A stretch of DNA of 64,000 nt from Aselliscus stoliczkanus (GCA_033961575.1 CM066731.1:61905501-61969500); one strand, 5' to 3'. Shown: positions 33,720 through 44,991, numbered from the stretch's first letter. The notes: generated by a model from the sequence alone, not told the origin. Translations and numbers: made by a program.

Positions 33720-36700
33720 TTACAGTTTTAATACTACCACAGAAAAAGGCATATGGAATATGGATCACATTTCTTTGCCAAGTAGAGTAAGCGGATGCAT
33801 CCTAAAGTCTGCAAAGAGTGACTCAGTCAATATTACAGATTTTCTACTTCCATTTTTTTTAAAACTTCAGCAGGACCTAGGAGAATTGATCTGTAAGAAA
33901 CAACAGTTATGGGCTAGGCTAGAAATTTCAATCAGTTAAATGACCTACTTTGGCACAACTCCATAGAAAGACCCGTCAAATAGATAATTCAGATTATCTA
34001 TTTTACTAGTAGTTTTCTACTAGTAGTCTGAGATTCCATTGAAAATAGTGTGCGTGGAATACTGATGTTTTAAAAGCAGCCTTACTTTGTTTAAAGGAGA
34101 GTGCAAGGCATGAACTAAGCACGAAAGACCAGCTAATATCAACAATGACAGGAAATCAAACACAGATTACAGTTACCTTGAGCTTAGTTATTTATTCATC
34201 TGAGGTCTTCATATCCAAAAACAAACAAAAAATGGAACTAGAATTTTACTCCTCAAGTGCCCTAAAACATTCCATATAAAGGTGAATTGTGAACAATTGA
34301 AATAATGCAAAATTCCTGAAGACGATGCTAAACCGATGCCAGACAAAACCAAAACCATTATTCATATGCATGATAAAGAGTGTCATATTTCTGTTATTCC
34401 TCATACAGCAAGCTTGCAGGAGGCTCTCAGAGATGCACATAATGACTCATAAATATTATAACTAAATTAGATTCTATAATTGTAAGGAGTAGGAAAGCAG
34501 GTAAGTCTTCTCTTCCAAATGACTGAAATATGAATGTGTAGCCCTAAGAAGCTGTTGTTCAGCTTGCAACCTAGCATGTAACACCCGTGAAAAAGTACAC
34601 CCCGAAAGTAAAGCTCCCTTTTTGCAGGACCAAAGAAGTCACCATGGTCACCCTTTCCAGTCACCCTTTCCAGGCTCCATCTGGCGTGCCTCCCATTAAG
34701 CAGGCGTGTTTATGATCCGTGATCTTTTCTGTCACCTGGAAATATGTACTGAAGGAAATATTTGTTCAGGTTTGTTTGTCACGGGGTTACCACCTGTTGG
34801 AAGCTGTTGGGCTAATCAGTGTTTAAATTACCACAGATACAGGTTTGCTCTGTAAAGCATGAGAAATCTAAAATACCTCGTACATGTCTGGGTTTTCATC
34901 ACAAATCAGAAGAACTCAATGAGAGATATCTTATTTTTGAAAGAACAGAGAAGTAAATAAGTTTGCTCTTTTTTGATGGAGGCAAACAGCGGGCTCATAT
35001 AAATTGTACCACCGACAATTTGGCAACTTTGCAAAGATAAAAAAAATATATTTGTTATATCATTACTGTGTCTATAACTTCAGAACAGTTTCAAAAAACT
35101 GACTCGTGTCCAATTTAAAAGAACTTGGGGGTTTTTTAGCTTCTCGTTGGTGTTATGGGAGAATTTAGAATTTTTCAGGGCATTTATTGAGATAAGGTTG
35201 GGATTTATGTATTCAATCTCATCAGATTCACTCTAACTTACTAAAAATTACAAAATCAAAAGACCCTATAAAACTCCCCTGGAAATGAATGCTAGGGAAA
35301 TAGTTTTTGCTCTGTCAAACAGAATAAATAAGCCAAACAGAAATGTTTCAGATCTTATTGTGGCTAAAGTAATTATAGGAGAACTTTGATTTGTCACCAG
35401 ATATGTACCAAACAGTGGACTCCTGAGCTCATGTGTCTTATATAGAGAATGTTGTACTTTGCAGGGTTAAGAAAGTTATTTTCTGACAATTTCGGAGCAG
35501 AGTTTTCTAGTTTTTCTTGGAAATGTTTTTTGGGTTAATCTGGTGGTCCATTGGGATCAAATGTATGAAAGGCTTTGTCAGCTACACATAGTTCTAATTA
35601 TTGTGTGTATCATGATCTCTCTAGGTTAATAATGATGCTATAATATGAAAATAATGAGATCTCCAGATCGTTCTATGCTCCTCATTCCATGATTCAGGTG
35701 ACATTTGCAATCTCTAAAGGAGAATCCTTGTTTGCCTGAATTTGCAAGGATTATTGTTAAACATGTCTTAAAAGATTTTTGAAGTTTCTATAAACACAGT
35801 CCCCACAAAGACTTCTGAAAAAGCAACTATACGGTGGAATGAGTGTTCCTATTTTATCATCTCAGAAACCTGAAGTTCTGGTTTCCTTGCCTTCCTACAT
35901 ACGACTGACAATAAATTACCCCAAAGCTGTGAGTATAATAATGATAATAAAGTAACCTCAATTGCATGGTGGTATCAGCAGCAGACCTCCAGGTCTTGAG
36001 CTCACGGAAGGCCCCCTCCAGCAGCAGTGCTTGTATTCACTAGTGACCATGAGAATTCAACTTGTAACTTCTATCAGTTTGATCAGTTTATTCTTCCATG
36101 TATGTTTTTGATGCTATCGCCAAGAAAATGTGCTACGAATGGGAGTAGCTTAATAAAGTGAAATGAGGTTTGTGGGATTCCACATCTAGCACCTGCCAGG
36201 TTTAGAGCACTTTCCCAGCCACCTGGGATATCTGCGAAACCAGTTATCCACAGCGTTCACAGTAACAGGCTTGAACTAGATTATGATCGTGCCAGCTGCT
36301 GTGCCGATATGACAGCTCCCAAGGTTGTTTGTAATGCTGTTGTGGCATTTCTCAGGGATATCTTTTGGGGAATTGGGGAGGAAGAGGTGAGCCAACAAAT
36401 AAAGAGAGTTCCCATTGTCTTCCTTTTTTTTTTAATTGTCTCTTATGGTCAAAGCTTTCAAAATCTTTTATCTGTATTGAACCATTTCACAAATCTAACC
36501 CCCTGTCATCTGCAATATTGTTCCCTAGTCTTTTATTACCCCCCATCTTTTCCCTTCTTAATATGCGTACACTGAACCCCTTTTTTCAAAGTGTTTCATT
36601 AGGATGTTTTATGATGGGTCAAGGGTGGAAGACCTACAGCAATTCTGCATTTGCCCTTGATCCTGAGAGACAACCTATGTCTTTTACATCTATGTAAGTT

Positions 36701-37645
36701 TAAACTTTACATTTTATAAGTTTAGGCTCTTCCTAAAAGTGGGATGCCTGTGGGAACTTTCTTAGCTATGCCGTAAGACTAGCCTGCAAAGACAGAAGTT
36801 TACCCCCAAATCTTACCATCTCAATGATTTGGTAATCCAAAAGAGACACACAGTTCTTTGGTGAATCAAACATGAATGCGCGGACACACCCACTTGAACT
36901 TATGCTCTTTTCGAAGGCAAGTACATCATCCAGGACCACCAGGCAATACAAGATGACTTGCCCTAGTCATAGAGTCTGCCATGCACTACAGGCTGGTAGG
37001 TTTCTAGTGGATTAATATGGACAGCCAGATTCCTAAAAGGAATGGTCTTCTAGGGGAAGAGGCATAGGATGAGCATTTTCCCAGATGACTATCCTGTGGG
37101 TGAAATGAAGAGACTCATTGTCTATCTTCTTGCAGCCCGTTTGACTGCGGTGCTTCTCCAGCACCATCTTTGCCAACATAGCACCAGTGAGAGGGGACCT
37201 CTATCAGTGTGAGGTGTCTCAGTGGGAGTCTCAAGCAGTAGCTCTCTTAGTTATAGGCCCTGGTTCCAAAATGCAGACACTCAATATACACATATCCTGT
37301 GTAGAAGACCATGAGAGTGTAGCCCATTACCATCTTCTCAGGCCTATGGATGACCCTCCAGCCATATCATGGCATTTGTTTCGCACAATTCAGATAGCCA
37401 GGTGAAATGTACTGGAGAAGAAGTTGGACCTAAATGCCAGCTTCGTGCTGATACCTTGAGCAAATCAACTTGAGCTCCTTAAGTATAAAGTTGAAATAAC
37501 AGGACTTTCCTCCGGACCCTCAGTCTAGAAAACTAAATAGATAACAAATATGTAGAAAGGACTCAGCTCTTTTCAACTAAAACACACTGCTGATGAGCAC
37601 ATTATGATTATTCTTCGATACATGTTTAGTTTTCAGAACTTCACA
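33720..37645. other. No gene seen; mostly unassigned DNA
   Basis: I find no convincing repeat or exon in almost 4 kb. ORFs such as 36309-36575, 36365-36697 and 37187-37405 have no recognisable domain. A short inverted pair (ttttactagtag / ttttctactagtag) sits near 34001-34026. The segment 37100-37420 is somewhat G+C-richer than its surroundings but gives no protein I can name. Confidence 0.4.
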
Positions 37646-37649
37646 AAAA

Positions 37650-37848
37650 TAATGTATAGCAGGTCCTGGAATTACATCATTTTGTTCAATATTATTTCAT
37701 TATAATGTTGATGAGATGACATATGAATTTAACTCTTGTTTGTGTCAATTAGCCTGTGATAAAATGGGTTTTGTTATATCATTTTACTTAAAGTTGCAGA
37801 ACCTACAGTAAGCGAACTACAATAAGCGAAGACTTACTATATTTTCAA
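37650..37848. repeat. Unassigned repeat-like segment, possibly an old DNA element
   Basis: 'gcaggtcctggaattacatcattttgttcaatattatttcattataatgttgatgagatgac', then 'tgataaaatgggttttgttatatc', then 'gcagaacctacagtaagcgaactacaataagcgaagacttac'. The style is that of an old mammalian dispersed element. I cannot name the family and give this as a weak call only. Confidence 0.3.
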
Positions 37849-38084
37849 AACAATGATGAAACAAGTTTCTTCAGCACTTCGTATGTTCTAGAAACTGGGA
37901 AACCACATTGTGATTTATAAAAATAGGGTAGGGGATCAGGCAAAAGAATAATCTTTATGACCATAGAGTCATAGACTGTTCAGTCAAGTATCTAAAGAGA
38001 TAGTAACCTCATACCCTGATTCTGCAATCAGGAAAACCTAGGAAGAAAAGGACAGTGATAAAAAAGAACCACAGCAAATATGTA

Positions 38085-38510
38085 CTTGGACACATGGGCC
38101 AGGCACTGTGCTGGGGGCTGAAGGGGACAGTGTCTCAAGACATGAACATACACAAATATAATTGAAGAAGAAATTTCATACTGTGGGATTCATGTTAGTC
38201 AGAAAGGGCTCTTGGAAGAGGCTGCATTCAGTATGAGCCTTGAAGGATAATACAGTTTCAGTAAGTGGAGCTGTAAATACTACATGCCTAAGGCAGGAAA
38301 GTTTACATGTTGGGGTGCTTTCTGCAAATGCTACTGTTCATTTGCCTGGTGTATTGATGTAAAATGACAAATAAGAGGACACGGCTCTCTGGCTGAGGCT
38401 ACCTCAATGTGAAAACCATGTTAATGAATACGGATTTCACTGTAGGCTTTAGACTGAAAGTTTTTGAACATGGAACTGATATAATCAGAGCTCTCTGTAT
38501 TTAGGTATAG
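38085..38510 (-). mobile_element. L2 LINE 3' region, antisense
   Basis: 'gcaaatatgtacttggacacatgggccaggcactgtgctgggggctgaaggggacagtg', then 'agaaagggctcttggaagaggctgcattcagtatgagccttgaaggat', then 'gcctaaggcaggaaag', then 'ttcactgtaggctttagactgaaagtttttgaacatggaactgatataatc'. These are L2 landmarks in antisense order. Confidence 0.8.
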
Positions 38511-38550
38511 AGTCAGGCTTTTACCCATGTGCCATGGAACACCTTGAGTG

Positions 38551-38601
38551 GTGTGTGTGTGTGTGTGTGTGTGTGCGTGTGCGCGCATGCATGCACGCGC
38601 A
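38551..38601. repeat. (GT)n-GCGC alternating purine-pyrimidine tract
   Basis: Fifty-one bases strictly alternate purine and pyrimidine: a GT block, then gcgtgtgcgcgcatgcatgcacgcgc. The GC/CG-rich right end makes it a stronger candidate for left-handed (Z) DNA than a plain GT repeat. It also contains the palindrome gcatgcatgc. Confidence 0.93.
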
Positions 38602-39950
38602 AGCACTTGCAATTGTGTGTGTATTTTGGCTTTTTGTAATGTCTTCTTCAGAGGTTGAAGAGGACAGTAAAAAAAAAAAAAAAAATAAGACCTCTAGAAC
38701 CTAGCTTGGCAGAAACATTGTGTCAATGTTTCATCCTCCTTCAAAAAAAGCAATCCAATTTATTCCTTGCAAAATACAACATGCTGCATTTCTATATTTT
38801 ATTCAACTATAATTCATGAATGTTTATGGAGTTCAACCCCTACCTATGGGACACTGTGTCTCTTGGCCAACAATTTTTAGTTATTGAGTACGTTTGAATT
38901 TTGTATAATACAAAGATTCCTAAGGTAGCTTGTTTGTTCCTGAACAAAAGTCTATGTATGTTTGTAAAGAATCTCCAAGGAGGCCGATAGCTCACTTGAA
39001 TCAATATCCTTCATTCCCTAAGGCTCCATATTTGAGAAAATATGACCCTAGAACTCCCTAAAAGGTCCAATGCCTAATTTGTCTGTTGGGAGTGAATTAT
39101 TACATTTTGCCAAAGACACAATCTCTACTACCTTTTTATAGATTTTTTTTTTTGGTCCCTCAACTCCCATTGGCTGCCATTGTGTTTATTATTATAACAG
39201 TTATGATTTCAGATTATCTTTTGGAAGTGACACTTTGTAGAATGATGTTGCTTTTACAGTTATGGATAATTAAAAAATAGCTCCTGACGGTGTGGTGTTT
39301 AGCTTCCACTAAGAATGCCATCCGAGTGAAAACTTCCTTGCAGGTTCAGGGTCATCCTAAAGGACTGAAACTTTTATTCCAGCTGGAGCTGGTGCAAGAT
39401 GCCCTGGCATTATATTCATTCTGTTTCCTGTGTGAGATGGTTCCCCAGTGACTCAAAACATGAAAGGGAAGAATTCTGCCTTGAATCCTGAGATCCTGTT
39501 TCTCCTTAGGGAAAACAATGCCAGCTATATCCCTCTTCTCCATGGAGAGGATGGGACCAGTACATAGTCCTGCTGGGGTCCTGTGATTTTAGAAGATAAC
39601 ATTCCTTGATTGAAAAGGAAGTATTATATAGCATATTGGGTAGGCAACACACCCTGTTTTAGATGCTTGTCCCAAAAACGCAAGGTATCTTTATTAACAG
39701 CAGTGCCCTTTTTTTTTGATGTTTGTGAAAAGAATAGATCATACTTGCTGATCTCCCCCAAAATTTATTTTGGTCATTTCCCTTGGGAAGATGGATATTG
39801 TACCAACTCTAGTTTAGGTTTCAGAATCTAAACTTCAAAGGTCAGATAATAAGACACCTTACTTTTGTAGATCATTCTTTTGGCTTAGTATTTTTCAGGA
39901 TCCCTAATATTTTTTCTGGAGCATTTCTTGATTTCAAAATATTATATTTG
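38602..39950. other. No gene seen; unassigned DNA
   Basis: A run of 17 A lies at about 38670-38686. The small ORFs at 39086-39280, 39352-39543 and 39610-39831 show no protein features. No repeat family is named with confidence. Confidence 0.4.
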
Positions 39951-39954
39951 TTGA

Positions 39955-40215
39955 GCATAAATTGAGGTATTGGATATATAAAAATGAATGGCACAGTCTC
40001 TGCCCTCAAGTCTAGTGAGGAAGACATTGAGTAAATGAACCATTATAGTATAGTATCATGAGGGCTATCGTGGAGGGAGGATCAAGGCAGTAAGACTTCT
40101 AAGAAGGAAATTCTTTTTCTGGGCGCATCAGAGGAGGCCTCTAAGAGGAGGTGGCTGGTATGCAGCCTTGAAACAGAAGACGTTTTCCAGGTGGATTCCA
40201 TGAGAGCTATGAAAC
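39955..40215 (-). mobile_element. L2 LINE 3' region, antisense
   Basis: 'ttgagcataaattgaggtattggatatataaaaatgaatggcacagtctctgccctcaagtctagtgaggaagacattgagtaaatgaacc', then 'tcagaggaggcctctaagaggaggtggctggtatgcagccttgaaacagaagacg' and 'ttccaggtggattcc'. The match to the antisense L2 3' end is good. Confidence 0.82.
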
Positions 40216-40734
40216 AGAGCAAAAAAGCAGCAACATGTCCTTCTTTTCCATTTCACACAGGTGCTAAAACAAATGCAAAAATCATCTAAGGAAGGCAAAA
40301 CTTAACATTTGAAAGAAAAATTAAGTAATTGATGTCCTGATTAAATCTCTGTACAAGACGAGTTGATTGTTAGTCCTGCTAGCCTGCCCAGATCTCAGTT
40401 TGGATAATTGCATCCCTCCTACCTAATTTGTCCCTGTAGTTCTAATTGGGTTCAGAATTCCACTGCATGTCTCCTCAGTTGTTGTGTGTTGTTGTTATTT
40501 GGTACCACACGGCTGTTAGGGGCTACCACAGAGCTGAATATTTTTCAGCAACTGATGCAGCAGTTTTGGTCCTAAAGGGTAAAGAAGGCATTGGCAAGGG
40601 CTTTGAGGTCACAGTCTCTAAATGCATAGATATGTGGCATGAATTATTGATAGCAATGCTTACTACCCATAGAGTCACTAATCTTAGACTAACACAGAGC
40701 AACATCTTTAGCCTACACAGTCATACGAGGTGTG
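40216..40734. other. No gene seen; unassigned DNA upstream of the mariner
   Basis: A 98-codon ORF (40446-40742) runs to the mariner end but has no recognisable features. Confidence 0.4.
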
Positions 40735-41311
40735 ACAATTAAGTTCGCGAACTTGTTCCAATGATGTTGCTAGGTTTTTTTTTTTTATGTTAGAGGGATT
40801 ATTCATTATGAATTTGTACCAACTGGACAAACAGTTAACCACGTTTACTATTTGAAAATATTGGAAAGGCTATGTGAAAAAGTTAGACAAAAACGACCTG
40901 AACTTTTCACCAACAATTCATGGCTCTTGCATCATGACAATGTACCACCAGCTCACATAGCACTGCCTGTGAGGGAGTTTTTAGCCAGTAAACAAATAAC
41001 TGTATTGGAACACTCTCCCTACTCACCTGATCTGGCCCCCAATGACTTCCTTCTTTTCCCAAAGATAAAGGAAATATTGAAAGGAAGACATTTGGGTGAC
41101 ATTCAGGACATCAAGTGTAATACGATGAAGTTCTGATGGCCATTCCAGAAAAAGAGTTCCAACATTGCTTTGAATGGTGGACTAGGCGCTGGCATTGGTA
41201 CATAGCTTCCCAAGGGGAGTACTTCAAAGGTGACCGTAGAGAAGATATTCAGTAATGAGGTATGTAGCACTTTTTCTAGGATGAGTTCACGAACTTAATT
41301 ATCCAACCTTG
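40735..41311 (+). mobile_element. Internally deleted mariner transposon (577 bp)
   Basis: The left end reads cgaggtgtgacaattaagtt and continues to cgcgaac. The right end is its inverted repeat with a few mismatches (gttcacgaacttaatt... to ...ccaaccttg). TA dinucleotides flank both ends (40733-40734, 41312-41313), the usual mariner target duplication. Full elements are about 1.3 kb. Here the left half is missing, including the DNA-binding domain and the first catalytic aspartate. Confidence 0.96.
40800..41136 (+). pseudogene. Mariner transposase remnant, C-terminal half
   Basis: The remnant would be the C-terminal catalytic part of a cut-and-paste transposase that acts on the inverted ends of its own element. 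The open frame can be read from about 40800, and no ATG of its own is present. It includes the HHDN motif carrying the second catalytic aspartate and the YSPDLAPNDF motif carrying the third. Between the two aspartates there is one residue more than the canonical DD34D spacing, because the usual NAPAH segment reads NVPPAH (an extra CCA-type codon). The frame stops at 41134-41136. Downstream transposase-like text (gaatggtggactaggcgctggcattggtacatagcttcccaaggggagtacttc) continues in another frame, showing a frameshift near 41125. With the N-terminal half absent, an altered active-site spacing and a frameshift, it cannot encode a working enzyme. Confidence 0.93.
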
Positions 41312-42950
41312 TATATGCAGTGAAAAATGCTTGTTTCATTTTATTTATTGTCTCTGGGTTGACATATACTCAAAAGTGTTGATGGTCTTCTACCTTGCTG
41401 AGATCATATTAGTTTTAATTAAATACGTACTGGTGGTGTACTGAGAACAGATGTTCATTTTGTTTTTAATCAACTTAGAGGAAGTTTGTTAGGTCATTTC
41501 TGTGTTTGGCAACTGCTGTGTAGCCATTCTCCCTTCAATCATTTGTTTGTTTATATCTGACTGGGGATGACAAAGATTGAAAGTCTGCAACTAAAAGCTA
41601 CTCTGGAGTCTGACAGTGTGTTAATGAATTCAGTCCTCCTCTTAGGGACCCACATTATTGCTCTTGTTATTAAGTGCCACGTTGGACTGAGATGAGCAGT
41701 CTTTTCCATCTATTATGTTTTTCACTTTTGGTTAATGTTCAGGCCCAGGGTAAAAAATAATGACCTAATTAGTAGAAATGTCAAGAGCTTCTGTCTCCAT
41801 CTTTTTCACATCAGTAAATATTTTCTGTCTTTTTGCTTGTTTGATGAATGTGGTAGAACATCTGAAATGAGAATTGGTGTTTACTAAGACATTCAGTTCT
41901 CCCCAAATGTCCTTAAACGTTATCACCCAGATCCTTGAACACAATCATATGACCTAGGAAAATGTGGTCACCACTAAGATCCACCTGTTCACTGCTGATA
42001 ACTGTTGCCCTGGGTCAGTGGCCTTGACTTGTGGAAATAAATAAGCCAGCAACCCTTTTGTTCACTTTAAGGGACATATGACAAACAGTGGCAGCACAGA
42101 GTAGCCAGCATCAGCACCAGGGTCAGAGCAAGTGTTTGCTGACCTGGGCTGGGACTTCCAAGAATCAGCCAACTCCATGCTCTCTGTTCGTCTTCTGGGG
42201 ACAGTCTACACCCGATAGCATGTCCTGTGTTGCTGCTGCTCTCTCACACCTGACCTGCACTATAGAAGCCTGTGTTTTGTTTTCTGACTATAACATCTCA
42301 CTAACATTTTTCTAAACTTCCCTAACAGCTGAAAATTCCCAGAAGCATGACAGCCACTCGACATATAATAATTAGAAAGGACATGCCCAGGGTAGCACGA
42401 TATCTGGCCACCAACATCCCAGCTCTATAGATCAGGCGTAATGATACTTTCACAATACCTGTGAAAACTAAAAGGCATATCGAGCTTCCAGAAAGGTCCT
42501 GGCAACTAGGACAATCTAGTAAATATCAGTTAGCTCTTCTAACTGCGTTCTGTGATTCTGTGAGTTCACAAATCTGGAAAATGAAGGTCAAACTTGGAGT
42601 GCTTATAGACAGTGACAAGAGGATCAAGTGTCTCAAAGATATTTTGGTATAAGGACAGGTGAACACAATGCAGAGAGAAATGTGAATGAAAAGGTACTAG
42701 GGGTTGATGGGATGTCTGGCAAAAGCAGAGTGAAGCAGGAAGCAGGAAGGAATGGTTGTAAACTGTTCTTCTCCCAGGCTGCTGTGATAATGGGGTTGAA
42801 GGGGCAGGAAAAGCCGGAGGGAGGAGCTGTGTAGGTCTGACCTTGAGCAATAGCGTCCTTTGCATCCTAGGTGGAGAAGGATGTGTGTGCACGTAGGGAG
42901 GCATTTTATACAGATATGACTCTGTGCAAAGGTACATGAGCATAGCATGT
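41312..42950. other. No gene seen; unassigned DNA
   Basis: Overlapping ORFs on both strands appear only at the right edge, in G-rich sequence. No repeat family is recognised with confidence. Confidence 0.4.
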
Positions 42951-42956
42951 TCCAGC

Positions 42957-42979
42957 GGGGGGTTGGGAGGGGAAGGGGG
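42957..42979 (+). other. Candidate G-quadruplex motif
   Basis: G runs of 6, 3, 4 and 5 bases are separated by loops of 2, 1 and 2 bases. It lies in a purine-rich segment (42940-43030). The opposite strand gives the proline-rich chance ORF at 42566-43117, the longest ORF in the window at 183 codons. Confidence 0.7.
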
Positions 42980-43089
42980 AGGAATGTGTATAGCCAGAGG
43001 GAGGGGAGATAAGTGGACATGGTGAGTAGGTGGGTGCGTGGGTGGAAGGTCTGGAAATGAAATTGAATCTAGTTGTGAGAACTTGTGTG

Positions 43090-43175
43090 CCATATATGGA
43101 GTCACCCTTATCGCCAAAGCAGTGGGGAGCCATTGGTGGACTTTAAATAAAAGAAGGATGATATGATCAAGTGTC
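43090..43175 (-). repeat. L2 LINE fragment, antisense
   Basis: 'gcagtggggagccattggtggactttaaataaaagaaggatgatatgatcaagtg' corresponds to the antisense L2 phrase 'gggaagccattggagggttttgagcagaggagtgacatgatctg'. It ends near the MITE at 43199. Confidence 0.7.
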
Positions 43176-43198
43176 TGTTAGTAAAACTATGGCATGTA

Positions 43199-43436
43199 CA
43201 GAGGGTGCCAAAAAAATGTATACACATTTTAAGTAAGGAAAAAATTATTAAAATTGTAACACTCAGTATATACCAGTAACAAATGATGAATACAAGTCGT
43301 GTTTGACTTCTGCAGTTACAAGACATGCTCAAAGTGATACCATCAGCGTCCAGACACTTCTGATTACAGCAAACTACTGCTTGAGCAACATTGACCAACG
43401 TGTCCACTTGTACACATTTTTTTGGCACTCGCGGTG
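43199..43436. mobile_element. Mariner-type MITE (238 bp)
   Basis: The inverted ends share gtgccaaaaaaatgt followed by a/gtaca (left 'cagagggtgccaaaaaaatg...', right the reverse of 'caccgcgagtgccaaaaaaa...'). TA precedes the left end (43197-43198) and follows the right end (43437-43438). The interior has no transposase. A 65-codon ORF that starts inside it is accidental. It differs in terminal sequence from the mariner at 40735, so it was mobilised by another family. Confidence 0.9.
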
Positions 43437-43439
43437 TAT

Positions 43440-44200
43440 TGAAGAGGGAACAGATTATAGGGAGGCAAAAAGAAAATGTTTTAGGAATCTTCCTCAATAG
43501 TCCAACAACAAGACCAAGTATCATATTACTGCATATCATTCTCTTTACTCACTGCTTGGATGAAATATGGAATCTAGGAAATCTAGTCTGTTTGAATTAT
43601 AAAGTATCACCAGGACATAGAAACTGTCGATGGTCACTTGGAAATAGAATCACAATGGGGAAGATTTCATGCCTAGGGACAGCAAAATAAAATAAATTGA
43701 TTCTTCTGCTGATCAAGATTAGTACTAGTATTCGACTGTACTCTCATCAAAGGTTTTAATCAATAGTGTCCTTCCTTTTCTACTTCCTTGCTCTTCACAC
43801 TGTCTTCCTCCCCACAAGTTAAACCAAATGAACTACTAATTAAACCATGACATTTGAAAATGACTTGTAAGCCTTTGCCCTATTATTAATAAACTGAAAA
43901 GAATGGCAGTCAATTTGGAAAAATTCATTCACTCATTGAACAAACACTGTTTGAACATCTGTTACATGTAGTTGTCAGCTACTGTACTAACGGTTGGTAA
44001 TACCAAGTGTCCCTGCTTCCCGGAGCAGACCAGAAGCCCGGAAGGGGTTAACTAAGGATCCAATCAAGTGGGAGTGTTGGAAAGGAAGTACTGGGTCCCA
44101 AGGCTGCACGGAGGGCTGGATCTTGTGCTTGGAGTAAATGTTACAATGAGAATTCCAACTTGAAATTATTAGGTGAAAAAGTGAGATACTGCAGTGACTA
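43440..44200. other. No gene seen; unassigned DNA
   Basis: A 143-codon minus-strand ORF (43108-43539) spans the MITE and adjoining unassigned sequence, which is strong evidence that it is not a gene. Nothing else is recognised. Confidence 0.45.
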
Positions 44201-44204
44201 TGTT

Positions 44205-44390
44205 GCTGGTACCAAACAGCTTGGGTTCAAATCCCAGGTCCACCCCTAACTAGCTCATTTCTTCATTGGTAAAAGGGGAGCCTCACCTCATAAGGATAAT
44301 TGTGAGGGTCATATGGGTTAATACCCATGAAGTGCTCAGAGCAGTGCCTCATACATGGTGGCTGCACAGTCATTGTTATCTATTGTCATC
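44205..44390 (+). repeat. MIR element, sense
   Basis: 'accaaacagcttgggttcaaatcccaggtccacccctaactagctc', then 'ttcttcattggtaaaaggggagcctcacctcataaggataattgtgagggtcatatgggttaatacccatgaagtgctcagagcagtgcctcatacatgg'. A good match to MIR in order. It ends at a (TCA)n/(TCC)n simple repeat at 44385-44412. Confidence 0.9.
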
Positions 44391-44412
44391 ATCATCATCC
44401 TCCTCCTCCTCA
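44385..44412. repeat. (TCA)n-(TCC)n trinucleotide repeat
   Basis: 'tcatcatcatcatcctcctcctcctc' lies at the 3' tail of the MIR at 44205-44390, a common site for such growth. Confidence 0.93.
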
Positions 44413-44607
44413 AAAGCCAAACAACTTAAAAGAGCAAAGTGGGGAAATAAAATACAGTTCAATAAAGCAAATCTAACAAGGGCAAGATGTCTTCCCCAAA
44501 TATTTGTCCTCTCTCTACAGAGGTAAACGCTCTCCCTTTGGCCATGGTTCTAATCAGAGAGTTATAATCTCTGTAATCAGACAACCATAAGAAAGAGATT
44601 CTTGTTT

Positions 44608-44991
44608 GGGGGTTTTTGTTTTGTTTTGTTTTTATTGGGGAATTGGGGACGGGAACAGCCAAGTTGTTGTCCTTCATTCTTAGTTGTGGAGGGCGCAGCT
44701 AGGTCAGTTCCAACTGCTGTCGCCATCCGGCCACCCATCGGCAGCTCACAGCCACTTAGCTCAAGGTGCTGTGTTCAATCTTAGTTGCGGGTGGGCATCC
44801 ATTGTGGGAGTCCAACTGGCAACCTTGTTGTTAGGAGCACGTGCTCTCACCAGCTGAGCCATCCTGCCACCTGTTGGTAGCTAAGGGGCAGCTCAGCTCA
44901 GGTGCAGCTCACTGGCCCATGTGGGAATCAAATCGGCGACCCTGTTGCTCAGAACTTGTGCTCTTTATCAACTGAGCCATTCGGCCGGCCC
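44608..44991 (-). mobile_element. Bat tRNA-derived SINE, second head type, antisense
   Basis: Read on the minus strand it starts with 'gggccggccgaatggctcagttgataaag' at 44990 and has the B-box-like 'ccgatttgattccc' and 'cacatgggccagtgagctgc'. It then has a body with 'gccaccaacaggtggcaggatggctcagctggtgagagcacgtgctcctaacaacaaggttgcc', and a tail with 'ccccaattccccaataaaaac'. The target duplication is gaaagagattcttgttt (44591-44607) / gaaatagatttttgttg (44992-45008), imperfect, so this copy is older than the clean ones. Confidence 0.93.

Noticed and set aside
37140..37420. Possible exon or processed pseudogene (72-codon ORF at 37187-37405)
   Set aside because: The translation resembles nothing I recognise, there is no poly(A) or target duplication around it, and no splice signals fit.
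42566..43117. 183-codon ORF on the minus strand, the longest in the window, proline- and histidine-rich
   Set aside because: Its composition comes from a G-rich purine segment on the other strand. There is no domain, other frames in the same stretch are equally open, and part of it lies in G-run sequence.
43108..43539. 143-codon minus-strand ORF as a candidate gene
   Set aside because: It spans a MITE with its TA duplications and includes an L2 fragment edge, so it cannot be an ancestral coding sequence.
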